DNA of 64,000 bases from Artocarpus heterophyllus. Its lineage: Eukaryota; Streptophyta; Magnoliopsida; Rosales; Moraceae. The position numbers were made by a program, and so were the translations under genes. The stretch is taken from contig CM046330.1 of assembly GCA_025403435.1 (NCBI GenBank), positions 27,604,822 to 27,668,821 of the forward strand. Reading direction: 5' to 3'. Positions 12,414 to 22,979 of the stretch are shown here, one piece after another; the stretch's first letter is position 1; each line of letters opens with the position of its first letter. Below the pieces are notes generated by a model. The model was given only the letters and a program-made list of their open reading frames with translations, searched no databases and was not told where the DNA came from.

Positions 12414-12538
12414 ACATCATCTTCCCTCCCCGGTTGTGTTGTCACCTGTCGTCGTTCCTGTTTTTCTTGAGATTTACGTTACGATATGAAGAGAACTTGA
12501 CGCCCCCCAGTAGCCGATTTCTCGCGATATTTTGAAAG
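12414..12538 (+). other. Probable 5' UTR exon 2 with short uORF
   Basis: A GC-richer 125 bp segment between a TTGCAG acceptor and a GAAAG/GTACGG donor. It contains an upstream ATG at 12486 with a four-codon frame (M-K-R-T, stop at 12500). The small uORF could dampen translation of the main frame if this exon is in the mature transcript. Confidence 0.45.
12486..12500 (+). promoter_or_regulatory. Candidate uORF (4 codons) in leader exon 2
   Basis: ATG AAG AGA ACT TGA. It is the only ATG in the predicted exon 2. A regulatory effect is inference. Confidence 0.35.
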
Positions 12539-13969
12539 GTACGGCGAATTCTCTTTCTTGTTGCCGTTATTTCATATCGGTTATCAGTCGGCGTGTTTTT
12601 TTGTCAGAGTCAGCGATACCGTAAAGTTCGTGCATGATTAGTGTAATTTGCGGGGGTTTTCTTAGCTGTTTGCATGACCATTGTGTTGTTCCGTGTGGAT
12701 CCTAATAACGCGTTGGATTTGTGCAGTCTCGAACTTCGTGTAAATTCACTCTTACGATTCTATGGAGGTGGGCCTCGCTGGTATGTGGGTCCCGCCTAAA
12801 ATTGTTGGCTGTTATTCCGCGGGCCCCACCTTCGTGGTAGAATTGAGGGTGGGGATTGTTTTAAAAAGGTGTTTGGTTTTCCTTTTCTTTTTTTTTATGG
12901 AGGAAATTAAAATGTGGGTTTTTTTCTTGAAGTGAAAAAATGGGGTTTTTATGTAGATAGAAAAAGTCGCGAAGTTTAAAAAAAAAAAAGTTGTGAATAA
13001 TGAACTTACCGAAAAAGGGGGCAAAAAACAAAGAAAGCTGAGAAGGAAACGAAGCGGTTTTACTCGTGTGATTGGCCGTTGGATACGTTGTTTAGGCAGC
13101 CAGCTCGCCCAGCCTAGCGTTTAGCTTGGTGGGTCCCACAATAAATGACCTTTCAGAGACTCTGCTGGCTAGATATCTAACCATTTGTAACTTCTTTTCT
13201 TCCAAAGTAATAGTAATTAATAAATCTAGTTTTAGTATCTTCCGGGAAGGAAAAAAATGAAAAGAAAAAGTAGAAGATTAATTATAGTATTCCCCTAAAA
13301 AGATGGTTTCAGACTCTAATTAGTAATTTATTATGATATTATTTTTTGAGGATAATTTTAGGATTCGGGTAGTATGAATGAATTTAAATGTAACGTTTAC
13401 AATTAGTTTTTGTCATTTCCTTGGTAAAGAATTTAATCTTTAGTATTTATTTAGCAACTGTTTGAAATTAGCTTAGTATTATGACCAAAATGGTTATAAA
13501 GGTTATTGTCATTGTAGATGGAGCATTCAATTTTGTGGGCTTTGTGTCTCATTTAAGTGGTTAGTATTTAGAATCAATGTGTGACATTAGTGCTGTTATA
13601 CGTAAAATTTAAGAATTATTCCACAGTGCGACAAAAGTTTCACAAGTTTAGTGACTTACTTAAATTTCGTGCGTAACTTTAAAACCTAGTTTGGTATCTC
13701 TATCAATCTGAGCTTTTGTCCTTAGATGGTTTTTACATTATGTTGGATATTTAAAAAAAACAACTTTTGGTCAGATCAAGATGCAAGAAATTAGAAATGC
13801 TAATTAGGGGTAAGGGTGTATATGTTTGTCAGGTTTTGAGGAAAAGATCAGAAAAATGTCACTAGGAATCCTTTTTTGACCGTTGGATTTGGATCCTTTA
13901 GGACTTGCAAACCCACAAAAAAAAAAAAAGGAAAAAAAGAAAAAAAGAAACTTCTGGGTTATTAATTAA

Positions 13970-14410
13970 TACTACTCCTTGAATTATGTGCATTGTGTTG
14001 CTTTAGTTTTTAAACTTTTAATTTTGATATTAATTTTGACATTGGACCATTTCAATCCGTGACACTAAAATTAGAAAGGATTTGTGAAATTTCACAGAGA
14101 TCATAATGTCTTAAATGCATAATAACTGAAATTTCTACAAAAATAACTTCATTGAATGCAAAATGATATATTCATTGTTGTTGAAAACACTTAAAAACTA
14201 GAATATTTTGCATTTAAGATAACTATTATTGTAAAAAAATATTTAGTTATTGTATGATTACGAAGTAATTATTTCCAAGAAATCTTGGAAGTCGTTTGTC
14301 AATTTTAGTTTCAAGGACCAAAGTGATTAAAACTCAAAAGTTCAAAGACTAATTAGTGAAAGTTAAAAGCTTAGGACCAATATGATACTATACACACGAC
14401 TCACAAACTA
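13970..14410. repeat. Imperfect inverted-repeat, MITE-like segment
   Basis: The left part (GCTTTAGTTTTTAAACTTTT) and the reverse complement of the right part (GGTCCTAAGCTTTTAACTTT and the GGTCCTTGAAACT block) are similar. This gives a diffuse hairpin of about 440 bases. Terminal bases and a target duplication are not clear. It may be an old non-autonomous DNA element. Confidence 0.4.
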
Positions 14411-15244
14411 ATAGGGTTAATAACCAAAAAATTCCTGCTTGATGATTCCTTAGAGTCAATAAGAAGCCATTTACCAAAACACTTCTGTATAACCCCATGT
14501 AATGAAATGTATTTTTTATTTTATTATGGTCCTTGACGTCATGTAGCACCATTAATATTTGCAATTCATACGGTCTCTCTCTCTCTCCTCTTTTCTTTTC
14601 TTTCTTTTTAAGGGTATGTTTGATATTTTGTATTATATTATATTATATTATTATATATAAAAAATATAATACAATATATCATACGAGCCTTAAATGAAAA
14701 AAGAGCATCAAATGAGTCCCTTACTCTTTATTTGAAAAAATTTAATAACTCTGACGTAAATATTCACCACGTGTTCCACTTTCAGCAAATGTCCATTCAT
14801 ATCACTTCTAGATTTTTTAGTCTAATAAATGGTCACATAATTATGTGTACCATTTACAGCATATATAGCCATTGTACGAAAAAGGTTTGCCTTTTTAATA
14901 ATTTTTCCCGTGAGTCTCTGATTTTTTTTGTGAACTTGTGATTCATGAGAAATGAAATGGGATAAGAATAAGGGGAGAAAAAAGAGCAGAAAAAAAAGAG
15001 AGAAAAAAATTCTAAAGTACGGTAATACTTGGGACACATGACATTATAGACCACAAAAAAAAAAAATCATGATTGATGGTGCTGAGTAGACGATCCAAAT
15101 TTCCAAATTAGATTTTCACTCATGGTGGGTCCTGCACATATGCATGCTGCTTTAGGACCAGCGCAGATTGACTCAAGGAATCCAAAGAATGTTGAACATT
15201 TTTTTTTTTTCATTTCTCATTTTTTCCCTGTTTTTCATTATCAC

Positions 15245-15260
<16 letters not shown>

Positions 15261-15290
<30 letters not shown>
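15261..15290. repeat. (AT)n microsatellite
   Basis: About 15 AT units after a poly-A tract. Confidence 0.95.
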
Positions 15291-15292
<2 letters not shown>

Positions 15293-15804
15293 ACTTTTCA
15301 TGTTGTTCCCTTGAGTGTTAGTATTATTTAGAACTCTAAGTGCTTTTTGTTATAGAACTAAATCTTTTCTTGTACCTGTAGATACAATAATAATTTTTTA
15401 ATGCATAAATTAGTGATTTATTTCCATCTTTGATTTCATTCCTAGAGCTTTTGATGGTTGTTTCCTAGGTGCTTTTGTAGTCACTCTCTACGCCACACAG
15501 ACATTCCAATTTTCTTTTCTCTTTCGCTCTCAGAATCTTTAGCCTATCTAATACGACTAATGGGAAAAGGGAAAACAAACAAGAGACAGAAATTGGTCAC
15601 AATGTAAGAATTGGACCACTTGGTTATATATATCCCTCTCGTTGCAAAGGTTTAGGAAAGCCAAAACAACAAAATTCCACAATTTCCACTTAAGAAAGCT
15701 GTAATCACCTAATTAAACATTGTTGCTTTGTCAAAAGTAGGCATAATCTGACCAACAAAAGGCTGTCGAAGAGTGGGAATATAATATTAATTAAATCAAT
15801 AATA

Positions 15805-15808
<4 letters not shown>

Positions 15809-15838
<30 letters not shown>
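15809..15838. repeat. (AT)n microsatellite
   Basis: About 15 AT units inside AT-rich sequence of the predicted intron. Confidence 0.95.
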
Positions 15839-15840
<2 letters not shown>

Positions 15841-16517
15841 GAATAGACAGAGTACAATACATGTATGGATGTAATACGTATATAATATTCATTATTTAAG
15901 TTGTTATCATATCGAGGTGATAGGCATGCATATTGTAGAACCTTGGACGCGTCTTTTGAGCGTGTCCTTTGAATCTTTCTAAGCGGCTTCTTCTTACTGT
16001 TTGGTTTTTTTTTTTTTTTTTTGCCCCCTGCCCTTTATTATCGTTGTACTCTTTTCCTTTTCTTTTTGGTATTTGACACGTTACCCTAGACTTCTAACAA
16101 GTGGCAAATCACCCACTAAATTTTAATTTTGATGAGCTATCTCCTTGAATTTTACATATTACTGTAAAATGTATCTAAATTGATGATGACTGTTAAAATT
16201 TAGAGGAAAACTCTTTCATATACGTTACATGAAGTTTTTTAGACAAAAAAAAGTTCAGAATAATAATCGGAGCCAACATTTTGACTTCATTAATGGATGG
16301 AAGCAATTTGCAATATTTTATTAAAGATGGCATAATTTATCATAATTAAAATTTCATGGGACAACATGCATATTTAGTCAAAATTTAGGGGGGCAAAGCA
16401 CTTATCTTGTCTCTTTGTTTATATTCATCCATGCCTCTTCTTTCCCGCGTTTAAATATACTTTCTTTAAAGCTTCCCAAAAGAGAGAAGGAAAAAAAAGT
16501 TAGAGAAACACACTCAT

Positions 16518-16525
16518 TATAAAAA
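16518..16525 (+). promoter_or_regulatory. Candidate TATA box (TATAAAAA) near the DUF641 start
   Basis: A strong TATA match 287 bases before the ATG, followed by sequence that could start transcription near 16550. It offers a proximal promoter as an alternative to, or alongside, the distal one near 11700. Confidence 0.4.
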
Positions 16526-16804
16526 GGCGGAAAGAGAAGAATTTCACCTTCCCCATTAGTGACCTTGGTCTAAGAGTCTAAAGTATATCATACTTCACTT
16601 CTTCTTTTTTTTATCCTTTAGCTTTTTCTTCAACACGCTCATTAATATCCCATGTACACCTTTATTCTCCTCTCTTTTTTTTTTTCATTTTGTTTCAACG
16701 GCTCTTTTTGTTTTTCTTTTTTTTTTTTTTTCTCCTTGTGGTGTCACTATTATGAGTTGATAACAAGTTTAGTGTTTTTTTTCTTTTCTTCCTTAAGCTT
16801 TCAG

Positions 16805-18304
16805 ATGGATTCAGTTAAGCCCTCAGCCGTTAGTAGTTCTCCACACAAGAGCAAATTGGCAAGAACTATTGCCAAAGTTCTTCACTTGAGAGCCGCAACT
16901 GGGATTGCCCCTGTTGATGGGCTGAAGAAGTCCCAAGATCTCGGGAAGAATGTCCACCACAAAGTGCGTAACAACTCTACGTTCCAAGACAAGCTCAAGC
17001 TGGACGAATACGAGTACGACTACGATGGACACCGGGAAAATAAAAACCTCGGTAGTCTCGATGATGACGATGATGATCTCGAGGAGAGAATTGCCATGGA
17101 AGCCCTTCTTGCCAAACTGTTTGCCAGCATTTCGACGGTTAAATCCGCCTATGCTCAACTGCAATTTTCGCAGTCTCCTTACGACTCGGATGGGATTCAG
17201 TCTGCGGACAGGACAGTGGTCGCGGAGCTGAAGAGGTTGTCGGAGTTGAAGAGGTGTTACTTGAAGAAACAGTTTGATCCTTCGCCGGAGAGGGCACTGA
17301 TCGAGGCAGAAATTCAAGAGCAGAAGAGCTTGTTGAAGACATACGAGATCATGGGGAAGAAATTGGAGTCTCAAGCGAGACTGAAAGAGTCTGAAGTTTT
17401 GTTTCTAAGAGAGAAATTGGATGAAGCCAATAAACAGAATAATACGCTTGAGAAGATATTGAATCGAAGTGGGCAAATGTTATCTGTTCTAGACAACCTC
17501 CATTTATCTGGATTAAGTCCCGGACATTTCATCACGGTTCTTCGTCATGCCATTCGATCGATTCGAAGCTTTACGAGGCTGGTGATGGAGGAGATGAGAT
17601 CTGCCAATTGGGATTTTAACGCGGCGGCTTACGCCATCCAACCGGACGTGGTTTACTGGAGGGAAGAGCACAAGGGTTTCGCGTTCGAATCCTTTGTTTC
17701 CCGGGAAATGTTCGATTGTTTCTGTTACCCCAATTTTCATCTTCGAAAAGTGTCGTCTTCTTCGGCAGACAGGAGGAAACAGAGAGAGAAGTTCTTCCTC
17801 AGATTTATGGAATTGAAGTCGGTGAAGACAAAGGACTATCTTCTTGCCAAGCCCAGATCAGCATTTGCTAATTTCTGTCGGGTCAAGTACCTGAAACTGG
17901 TTCATCCCAAGATGGAACATTCATTCTTTGGCAATCTAAACCAGAGAAACCTCGTCCACGCTGGAGAAATCCCGGCCGTCTGTTCTTCCAGCTTCTTCGT
18001 TTCGTTCGCTGAAATGGCCAAGATAGTCTGGCTGCTGCATTGCCTGGCATTCTCTTTCGATCCCGAAGCCTTGATCTTCCAGATTCCAAAAGAGTGTCGA
18101 TTTTCGGAAGTCTACATGGAAAGCATAGCAGAGGAAGTTTTCCCCTCACTAGACAACAATAACAACAGTAACAACAACACTTTGGTGGAATCTGATTCAC
18201 AAGTAGCTTTCACTGTTATTCCTGGTTTCAGGATTGGTAAAACTGTGATCCAGAGCAAGGTTTACTTGTCTCAAATTCAACACAGAACAAAATACAGCCA
18301 TTGA
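16805..18304 (+). CDS. DUF641 / GIL1-like (IRK-interacting-like) protein
   Basis: An intact 499-residue protein of the plant-specific DUF641 family, whose members include GRAVITROPIC IN THE LIGHT 1 and IRK-interacting protein. They act in light-modulated gravitropism and receptor-kinase signalling in Arabidopsis. Residues 1-30 are basic (KSKLARTIAKVLHLR). An acidic run (DDDDDD, 86-91) precedes the DUF641 core (about 92-215) with the ERIAMEALLAKLFASIS block. Residues 165-222 look like a coiled coil. The C-terminal half has HPKMEHSFFG and ends with the family's PGFRIGKTVIQSKVYL block. Asparagine runs at 451-458 make a short variable loop. The start at 16805 is preferred over an upstream in-frame ATG (16652), whose 51 extra residues are a Phe-rich translation of a poly-T tract just before a splice acceptor. 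Family call is firm; paralogue identity and exact role are not. Confidence 0.93.
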   Translation: MDSVKPSAVSSSPHKSKLARTIAKVLHLRAATGIAPVDGLKKSQDLGKNVHHKVRNNSTFQDKLKLDEYEYDYDGHRENKNLGSLDDDDDDLEERIAMEALLAKLFASISTVKSAYAQLQFSQSPYDSDGIQSADRTVVAELKRLSELKRCYLKKQFDPSPERALIEAEIQEQKSLLKTYEIMGKKLESQARLKESEVLFLREKLDEANKQNNTLEKILNRSGQMLSVLDNLHLSGLSPGHFITVLRHAIRSIRSFTRLVMEEMRSANWDFNAAAYAIQPDVVYWREEHKGFAFESFVSREMFDCFCYPNFHLRKVSSSSADRRKQREKFFLRFMELKSVKTKDYLLAKPRSAFANFCRVKYLKLVHPKMEHSFFGNLNQRNLVHAGEIPAVCSSSFFVSFAEMAKIVWLLHCLAFSFDPEALIFQIPKECRFSEVYMESIAEEVFPSLDNNNNSNNNTLVESDSQVAFTVIPGFRIGKTVIQSKVYLSQIQHRTKYSH

Positions 18305-18725
18305 TGGAGTCATCGGACGGAGGAGGAGCTACCGTCCCACGAGGCTTTTGGACCCCACAAGTGAACTGGACGCCATTGTTGTTGGATCTGACATTGGAAG
18401 TTTTTCTTTAGCGTGTTGTGGGGACTTAAACAAAGCTGGTCATTTTTTCTGGGCAATCTTTGTCCCGTAGGTTTTTTTTGGGGCCGTTTTGGGAAAAAAA
18501 GCTAAGCTCGTGGGACTGTTTTCTTGTTGGGGGGCTGTTTAAAATCTTTTGTTATTGATGATTGTTAAACTTCTCCAAAGACAATCCTCCAATTTTGTTA
18601 ATATTAGGTTTGGTGACATGGGGGGTCTTAGCTGTTTCGCATATTCGGCAGTTACCAGACAATGGCTATGCGATATAAATATCTTTTTAATATGTACATA
18701 ATAAAATATATAGGTGGGATTTCTA
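18305..18725 (+). other. Probable 3' UTR of the DUF641 gene
   Basis: GC-moderate sequence grading into AT-rich DNA after the stop. An AATAAA at 18700-18705 is the best polyadenylation signal candidate. The hAT element starts about 130 bases beyond it, so the gene end appears undisturbed. Confidence 0.45.
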
Positions 18726-18822
18726 TTTTCCCATTTCTTTTGGAATTTTCTTTCGCAATTTATTTTTCTTTTCTTCACAGTTTAGTTTTCCCTTTTTCAT
18801 ATTTGAGTTTATATTGGTGCAA

Positions 18823-18830
18823 TATGTTTG
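18823..18830. repeat. 8 bp target duplication TATGTTTG (right copy 21804-21811)
   Basis: Perfect 8-base direct repeats immediately outside the CAGGGGCGG / CAATGGCAG ends of the hAT element. Confidence 0.9.
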
Positions 18831-19631
18831 CAGGGGCGGAGGGAGGGGGGCTGGGGGACCATGGTCCCCTAGATTTTTGATAAATTTTTTAAATAATAAT
18901 AATAATAATATTCCTAGGTTCATGCATGATTTGGCCCCTCCTAGTTTTTTTTTTCTTTTTTTTTTTTCCTTTTCATATAGGATTTTTTTTTTGTAATATG
19001 ATTTTTTCTTTAATAATAATATCATATGGCAACCTAAATGATTACTTCAATAATCATGCAGCTACCAAAATCTAAAATTTTCAGCCCAGTCCAGTATCTA
19101 GAGCAGTACGTAGCACAATGTTTTATATTGTCTATAAATCTTATCACTGTGTATCAAAGCTCAGATTTGTTGAGCTACCTTTTCTCTAGAATTATTCATT
19201 CTCTTTAGAATTCTCTTCCTCCCTCTCTTTAAAATTTGAAGCTTGTTTTTAATTTTTCATATCTTCTCTATTGTTTTTTCTTATAAACTCGAATCTAATC
19301 TACAGCCCTTCAACAATCTTTCTTTCTTTCTTCTTTGTTTTCCATGGATCTAATGTACCAATCACTTAAGAAAATACTTCCCATCACTTTTTCAGAAGAT
19401 TCTCATGCAGAAATACAAGTATAGAGTCATTTAACTATGGATTCTCATGCGTTTTGGAATCTCCGGTGACGTTGGATGCTGATCGAAGGAAAAATGCGTC
19501 CAAGTGACTTCAATCAGAGGGTCAGCCTTCCAAGTATAGGTACCAGTCGTAGTGTGATGAGAAGAAGAGCTGGTGTCATCGACTTTAGATGTCACAAATG
19601 TGGGCGATAGACTTATGAGGGTAAGTATCGT

Positions 19632-19856
19632 TTGGTTGGATTCATATCTGTAAATAGAGAAGGTAAAATCTATTTCTACAAAGACGGCATTTTTAAAGAG
19701 AACTTAGATGATCTCTATGCTTTTCTCAAAACCATTCGAGTGGATATGTCTGGGGTGCAATTTCTAATCTTTGGCCTAAATTCTATACAAAAAGACAACG
19801 TTTCAGGAATCTGCAATTTAGAGACCCTGTTTGTCAGTTTGAAGAAAATTAAATAG
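19632..19856 (+). other. Unrecognised open frame inside the hAT element
   Basis: A 74-codon frame with ordinary amino-acid composition. It opens MVGFISVNREGKIYFYKDG and contains SGVQFLIFGLNS. Upstream in the same frame a further stretch (RCHKCGR then one stop) suggests the coding relic begins earlier, near 19580. It could be a second captured gene fragment or a transposase relic. I do not recognise the family and assign no function. Confidence 0.3.
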
Positions 19857-20085
19857 GGAGTAAATTCTTAATCTCATTTGAGTGTTTCTACAAAAAAAAA
19901 AAAAAAGAGTATTTTGTGTTTTAAGTATTTGTTTGTTTGTTTTAGATTGTCATAGTATATTTTAAATAATAATTGTTTTTATTTTATTACTAGAATAGTT
20001 GTTAAATATCAGTCTTTGTTTTATTTAAAAAAATGTTACCTTGTTAGATACATCACATGTTTGTTCCCATTTGTTTGTTTATAAA

Positions 20086-20340
20086 TTGTCAAAAGTTGCA
20101 CAGTTAGAGTCTTGTTTGTCAAAAGTCAGTCTAATTGCATGTTAAAATTGTCAAAAAGTGTACACTTAAATGTCTCTTACTTTTTTAAAAATTCTACAGT
20201 AAATTGTCGTTTATAACAGCTTTCTAGATTCGATGCTCATTTGTCAAAAAGTTATACACTCATGTGAGAGTGTCTTTGGTCTTATGTTTTCAATTGTCAA
20301 AAGTTGTACAGTTTGAGTATTATTTTTCAAAAGTCGTGTG
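20086..20340. repeat. Six degenerate TTGTCAAAAGTTGTACA units
   Basis: Variants of TTGTCAAAAGTTGTACA recur near 20086, 20116, 20148, 20240, 20293 and 20324 with irregular spacing, several followed by a GAGT-containing tail. They sit inside the hAT element. Clustered short repeats can bind hAT transposase, but those usually lie close to the termini, so the role is uncertain. Confidence 0.55.
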
Positions 20341-20641
20341 TTTACTTTTTCAAATTTGTTCAGATTTGGTCCAATTTTTCTAACATGTCCATATCTTATT
20401 TTCTCACTTTTTATTTATACAATATTATATCATATCTTCTTTTCTTGTCAGCACATATTTTGTTTAGATTGTAACGTAATCTACCACCACCTACCTAACA
20501 TAACTCCTTAGTCCTTTAGCATTCCCATATTCTTTAAGATATCCTTCAGGACTCGGTGTTTTAGGTAGAGCGTACTTAAAACAAAAAAAAAAAAAAAATC
20601 AAATAGTTAAAAAAAGATTCAGTTTGTCTTAGAAACCAAAC

Positions 20642-21248
20642 ATGTCTTCCTCCTGTTCATCTAGGAAAATCGAAACCATTTGTGTTTTCTATGGTTCCAG
20701 TCTTGGTAATGTTAGAGTCTATTAGAAGCCACAGAACACTAAGGACAAGTCTTGGCATATAGGAAGATTAACCTGATTTATAAGAGAGGTAGCTTAGGGT
20801 TAACGAGGAATGTATCAACAGAGCACATTCTAGGAGTAGCCTTGTCATAGGAATTATACATCATCTTCTAGCCGAGGGGAACCTCTATGGGAAAACTAGA
20901 GTATTAGACATCTCTAAGTGTCTTGAAAATATGATCCGTAACTCTAACGCTTTCATTGCATTACCTAGTGTTTTAGGCACTTTTGAAAAGTTATTTGTAG
21001 TTGCTAGTAGGAATTTGTTAGGCATTCATTCCAAACCTGTAGGTCTTTTGAATATAAATGGTTTTTATGATGGTCTTTTAAAGTTTTTAGATTATGCTAT
21101 AGAATAAAACTTCATTGTAGAGTCAGGGAGACAAATCTTTGTTACTGTTTCAACAACTGAAGACCTACTTGATAAAATGCAAGCCATTCATCATGAGTCT
21201 GGCACTGTAACATCTAAGCTTGATTGGAAGAAAGAAAACAAGAAGTGA
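20642..21248 (+). pseudogene. LOG-family (cytokinin riboside monophosphate phosphoribohydrolase) pseudogene
   Basis: LOG enzymes release active cytokinin bases from nucleotide precursors. The copy starts MSSSCSSRKIETICVFYGSS (family: ICVFCGSSxG) and, after a frame change near 20724, shows LAYRKINLIYKRGSLGL (family: LVYGGGSxGLMG). From about 20871 it reads in a third frame through NAFIALPSVLGTFEKLF, GIHSKPVGLLNINGFYDGLL and a C-terminal TSKLDWKKEN, ending TGA at 21248. The catalytic PGGxGTxEE signature is degraded to PSVLGTFEK. There are at least two frameshifts and several stops, including TAA in IE*NFI. The whole ~200-residue family length is covered in 607 bp with no intron, whereas plant LOG genes have several, so a processed (cDNA-derived) origin is likely. 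It is not functional as read. Confidence 0.88.
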
Positions 21249-21811
21249 CCACTGGATTTGAACCTCTACTTGTAATATTTTGGTTTTACCCACAACATGT
21301 TCATTTGTGTTTCTTGTGTCCTGAATAACTGCTATCCTCCACATCTTGTATTTTTATTATGACATGCTATTGTTAAAACATTTAAATTCAATGACTCTAG
21401 TATCAGGATAGCTGATATAATGGAGTAACTAGTACTTTTGAACGTATCCTGTTTAAGGTTCGATCTTTTTTTATCGATGCTTCTGTAATCTCCATGCATA
21501 CATGATTACGATAGCTGCTTATACAAAGTATTTTATACTCTCAAAACATATCCATATCATATATGTAAACTCTCTATGTATTATTTTAATGAGTGCTTTT
21601 AATATAAATACTTGTGTTGTTTATTTTATTATTATTATCATGCAATATAACATCCCTAATCAAATTATAAACTACGGTTCAGAAATGATAAAAGACTGAA
21701 AAATGACATGCTAAGCATAAACACTTCTCTTAATATATGTTAGAATAATCTTGATAAAAAAAAATACACAGCCCCTTGACTCAAAATCCTAGCTCTGCCA
21801 TTGTATGTTTG

Positions 21812-22681
21812 GGTCAATTAGGAATGACCAAAATTTGAGAGAGTTTTTAGTTGACTCTTGATTTGTTGTTCTCATTTTTCTTGTCTCAAGGGCTTTTTCT
21901 ACATTACTTATTTGTCATGTTATATAAATTTAGTAGTCTTACTCTCACCATATGAATAGCAATTGAATACTAAAAAATACTTAGCAATTTAACAAAGTGA
22001 CTTCTAATAAATAGTAAATTGTAAATGGTTGAAAAAACTTAAGAGAAATGACCTAGTAAATTCGTTGCTGAGTAAATCTTACATTGACCTACAAAGTAAA
22101 TATTTAATAAGTAAATTGTATAGTTGCACCCCAAATTATTTATTTTTTGCATAATGTATCCCAAACATTCAATTTTGACAAAAAGAGATTGAATTTTAAA
22201 ATAATTAACAATTGAGGTCCAATAACTACTTTTTAATTCTTAGATACACAAAACTGTGGATCTCAACCACAAGTAGTGTTCACATTGAACTGATATGGTA
22301 GTGCAACATTTGAAAGGTATTAGTACTTGAACCATAGATTGTGTGGAAGCAAATGCATTCCTATTAATTCCTGTTAGCAATTGAGGTCCAATGACTACTT
22401 TATAGTTCATAGATACACAAAACTGTGGATTTCAACGACAAGTAGTATTCACATTGAATTGATATGGTAGTGCAGCATTCAAAAGCTATTAGTACTTGAA
22501 TCGTAGATTGTGCAGAACCAAATGCATTCGTATGAACTTCTAAGTTCTATCATTTAACAACTCATACATTTGAGAATTTTTGTGTCAGGGGTGCATATTA
22601 ATTTGATTAATTATTATAGGCATAATTAAAAGATTTTTTAATTAGTAATATATTTTGTTAGGAGCAGGGTGACGTAATTAA
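21812..22681. other. Intergenic stretch with tandem duplication
   Basis: AT-rich spacer between the hAT element and the copia element. It holds the 169 bp tandem repeat at 22211-22548. TTGCACCCC (about 22124) and, inverted, GGGGTGCA (about 22589) could be the ends of a MITE enclosing the repeat. No gene was recognised. Confidence 0.5.
22211..22548 (+). repeat. 169 bp tandem duplication, two units
   Basis: Unit 1 starts ATTGAGGTCCAATAACTAC at 22211 and unit 2 starts ATTGAGGTCCAATGACTAC at 22380. The units are similar along their full length, with about a tenth of positions differing by eye. Confidence 0.9.
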
Positions 22682-22884
22682 TGGAAAAAAATAATTTAAA
22701 TTTAAAAATTTAGATTTTACTTTCCTTTTTTATTATCTCGTTAATTTCCTATAATCTAGTTTTTTTTTTTATTTTTCAATATTTAGATTGAAAACTTATG
22801 TAGTTTAAGATTGTTATATATATATTGCTATATATTCAATAGAAAAAGGTTAGGTTATATTTTTCCAACCTATTTTCTTCTCTA
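22682..22884 (+). mobile_element. 5' LTR of the short-LTR copia element
   Basis: Starts TGGAAAAAAATAAT and ends CTTCTCTA next to the primer site. It aligns with 39881-40090 throughout but with many differences, indicating an old insertion. Confidence 0.75.
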
Positions 22885-22898
22885 TGGTATCATAACAC
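22885..22898 (+). promoter_or_regulatory. Primer binding site, initiator tRNA-Met type
   Basis: TGGTATCATAACAC directly follows the LTR. The first eight bases match the TGGTATCA start of copia primer sites complementary to initiator methionine tRNA. Confidence 0.75.
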
Positions 22899-22979
22899 TA
22901 TCTTTTCTAGGCCTATCTCTCCTCCTAAAACCATAATTCTTTATTTTTTCTTTCCACAATTCATTGCAACCATGTTGCC

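Larger units (their letters stand above)
12539..16804 (+). other. Probable long 5' UTR intron 2 (4.27 kb)
   Basis: Runs from GTACGG (12539) to a T-rich acceptor CTTAAGCTTTCAG at 16804, directly before the start codon. The content is AT-rich with poly-A/T tracts, two TA microsatellites, an imperfect inverted-repeat segment (13970-14410) and no coding sequence. A TATAAAAA at 16518-16525 could instead drive a shorter transcript starting near 16550, in which case the upstream exons would belong to an alternative transcript or be wrong. Confidence 0.4.
18831..21803. mobile_element. Non-autonomous hAT element carrying a LOG gene copy
   Basis: The left end is CAGGGGCGGAGGGAGG and the right end, read inward on the other strand, is CAATGGCAGAGCTAGG. 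These are imperfect terminal inverted repeats of the CAGGGGCGGAGC type common in plant hAT elements. The 2973 bp insert is flanked by an exact 8 bp direct repeat TATGTTTG (18823-18830 and 21804-21811), the duplication length diagnostic for hAT. No BED finger, RNase H-like transposase or hATC dimerisation domain was recognised, so it would need a transposase in trans. The interior holds a LOG pseudogene (20642-21248), an unrecognised open frame (19632-19856) and a set of short repeats (20086-20340). Acquisition of a host gene copy makes it a Pack-type element. Confidence 0.85.

Noticed and set aside
16652..16804. Upstream in-frame ATG extending the DUF641 protein by 51 residues
   Set aside because: The added residues are Phe/Ser-rich translation of poly-T and end at a splice acceptor (CTTTCAG) just before a better ATG; family members start with a short basic N-terminus.
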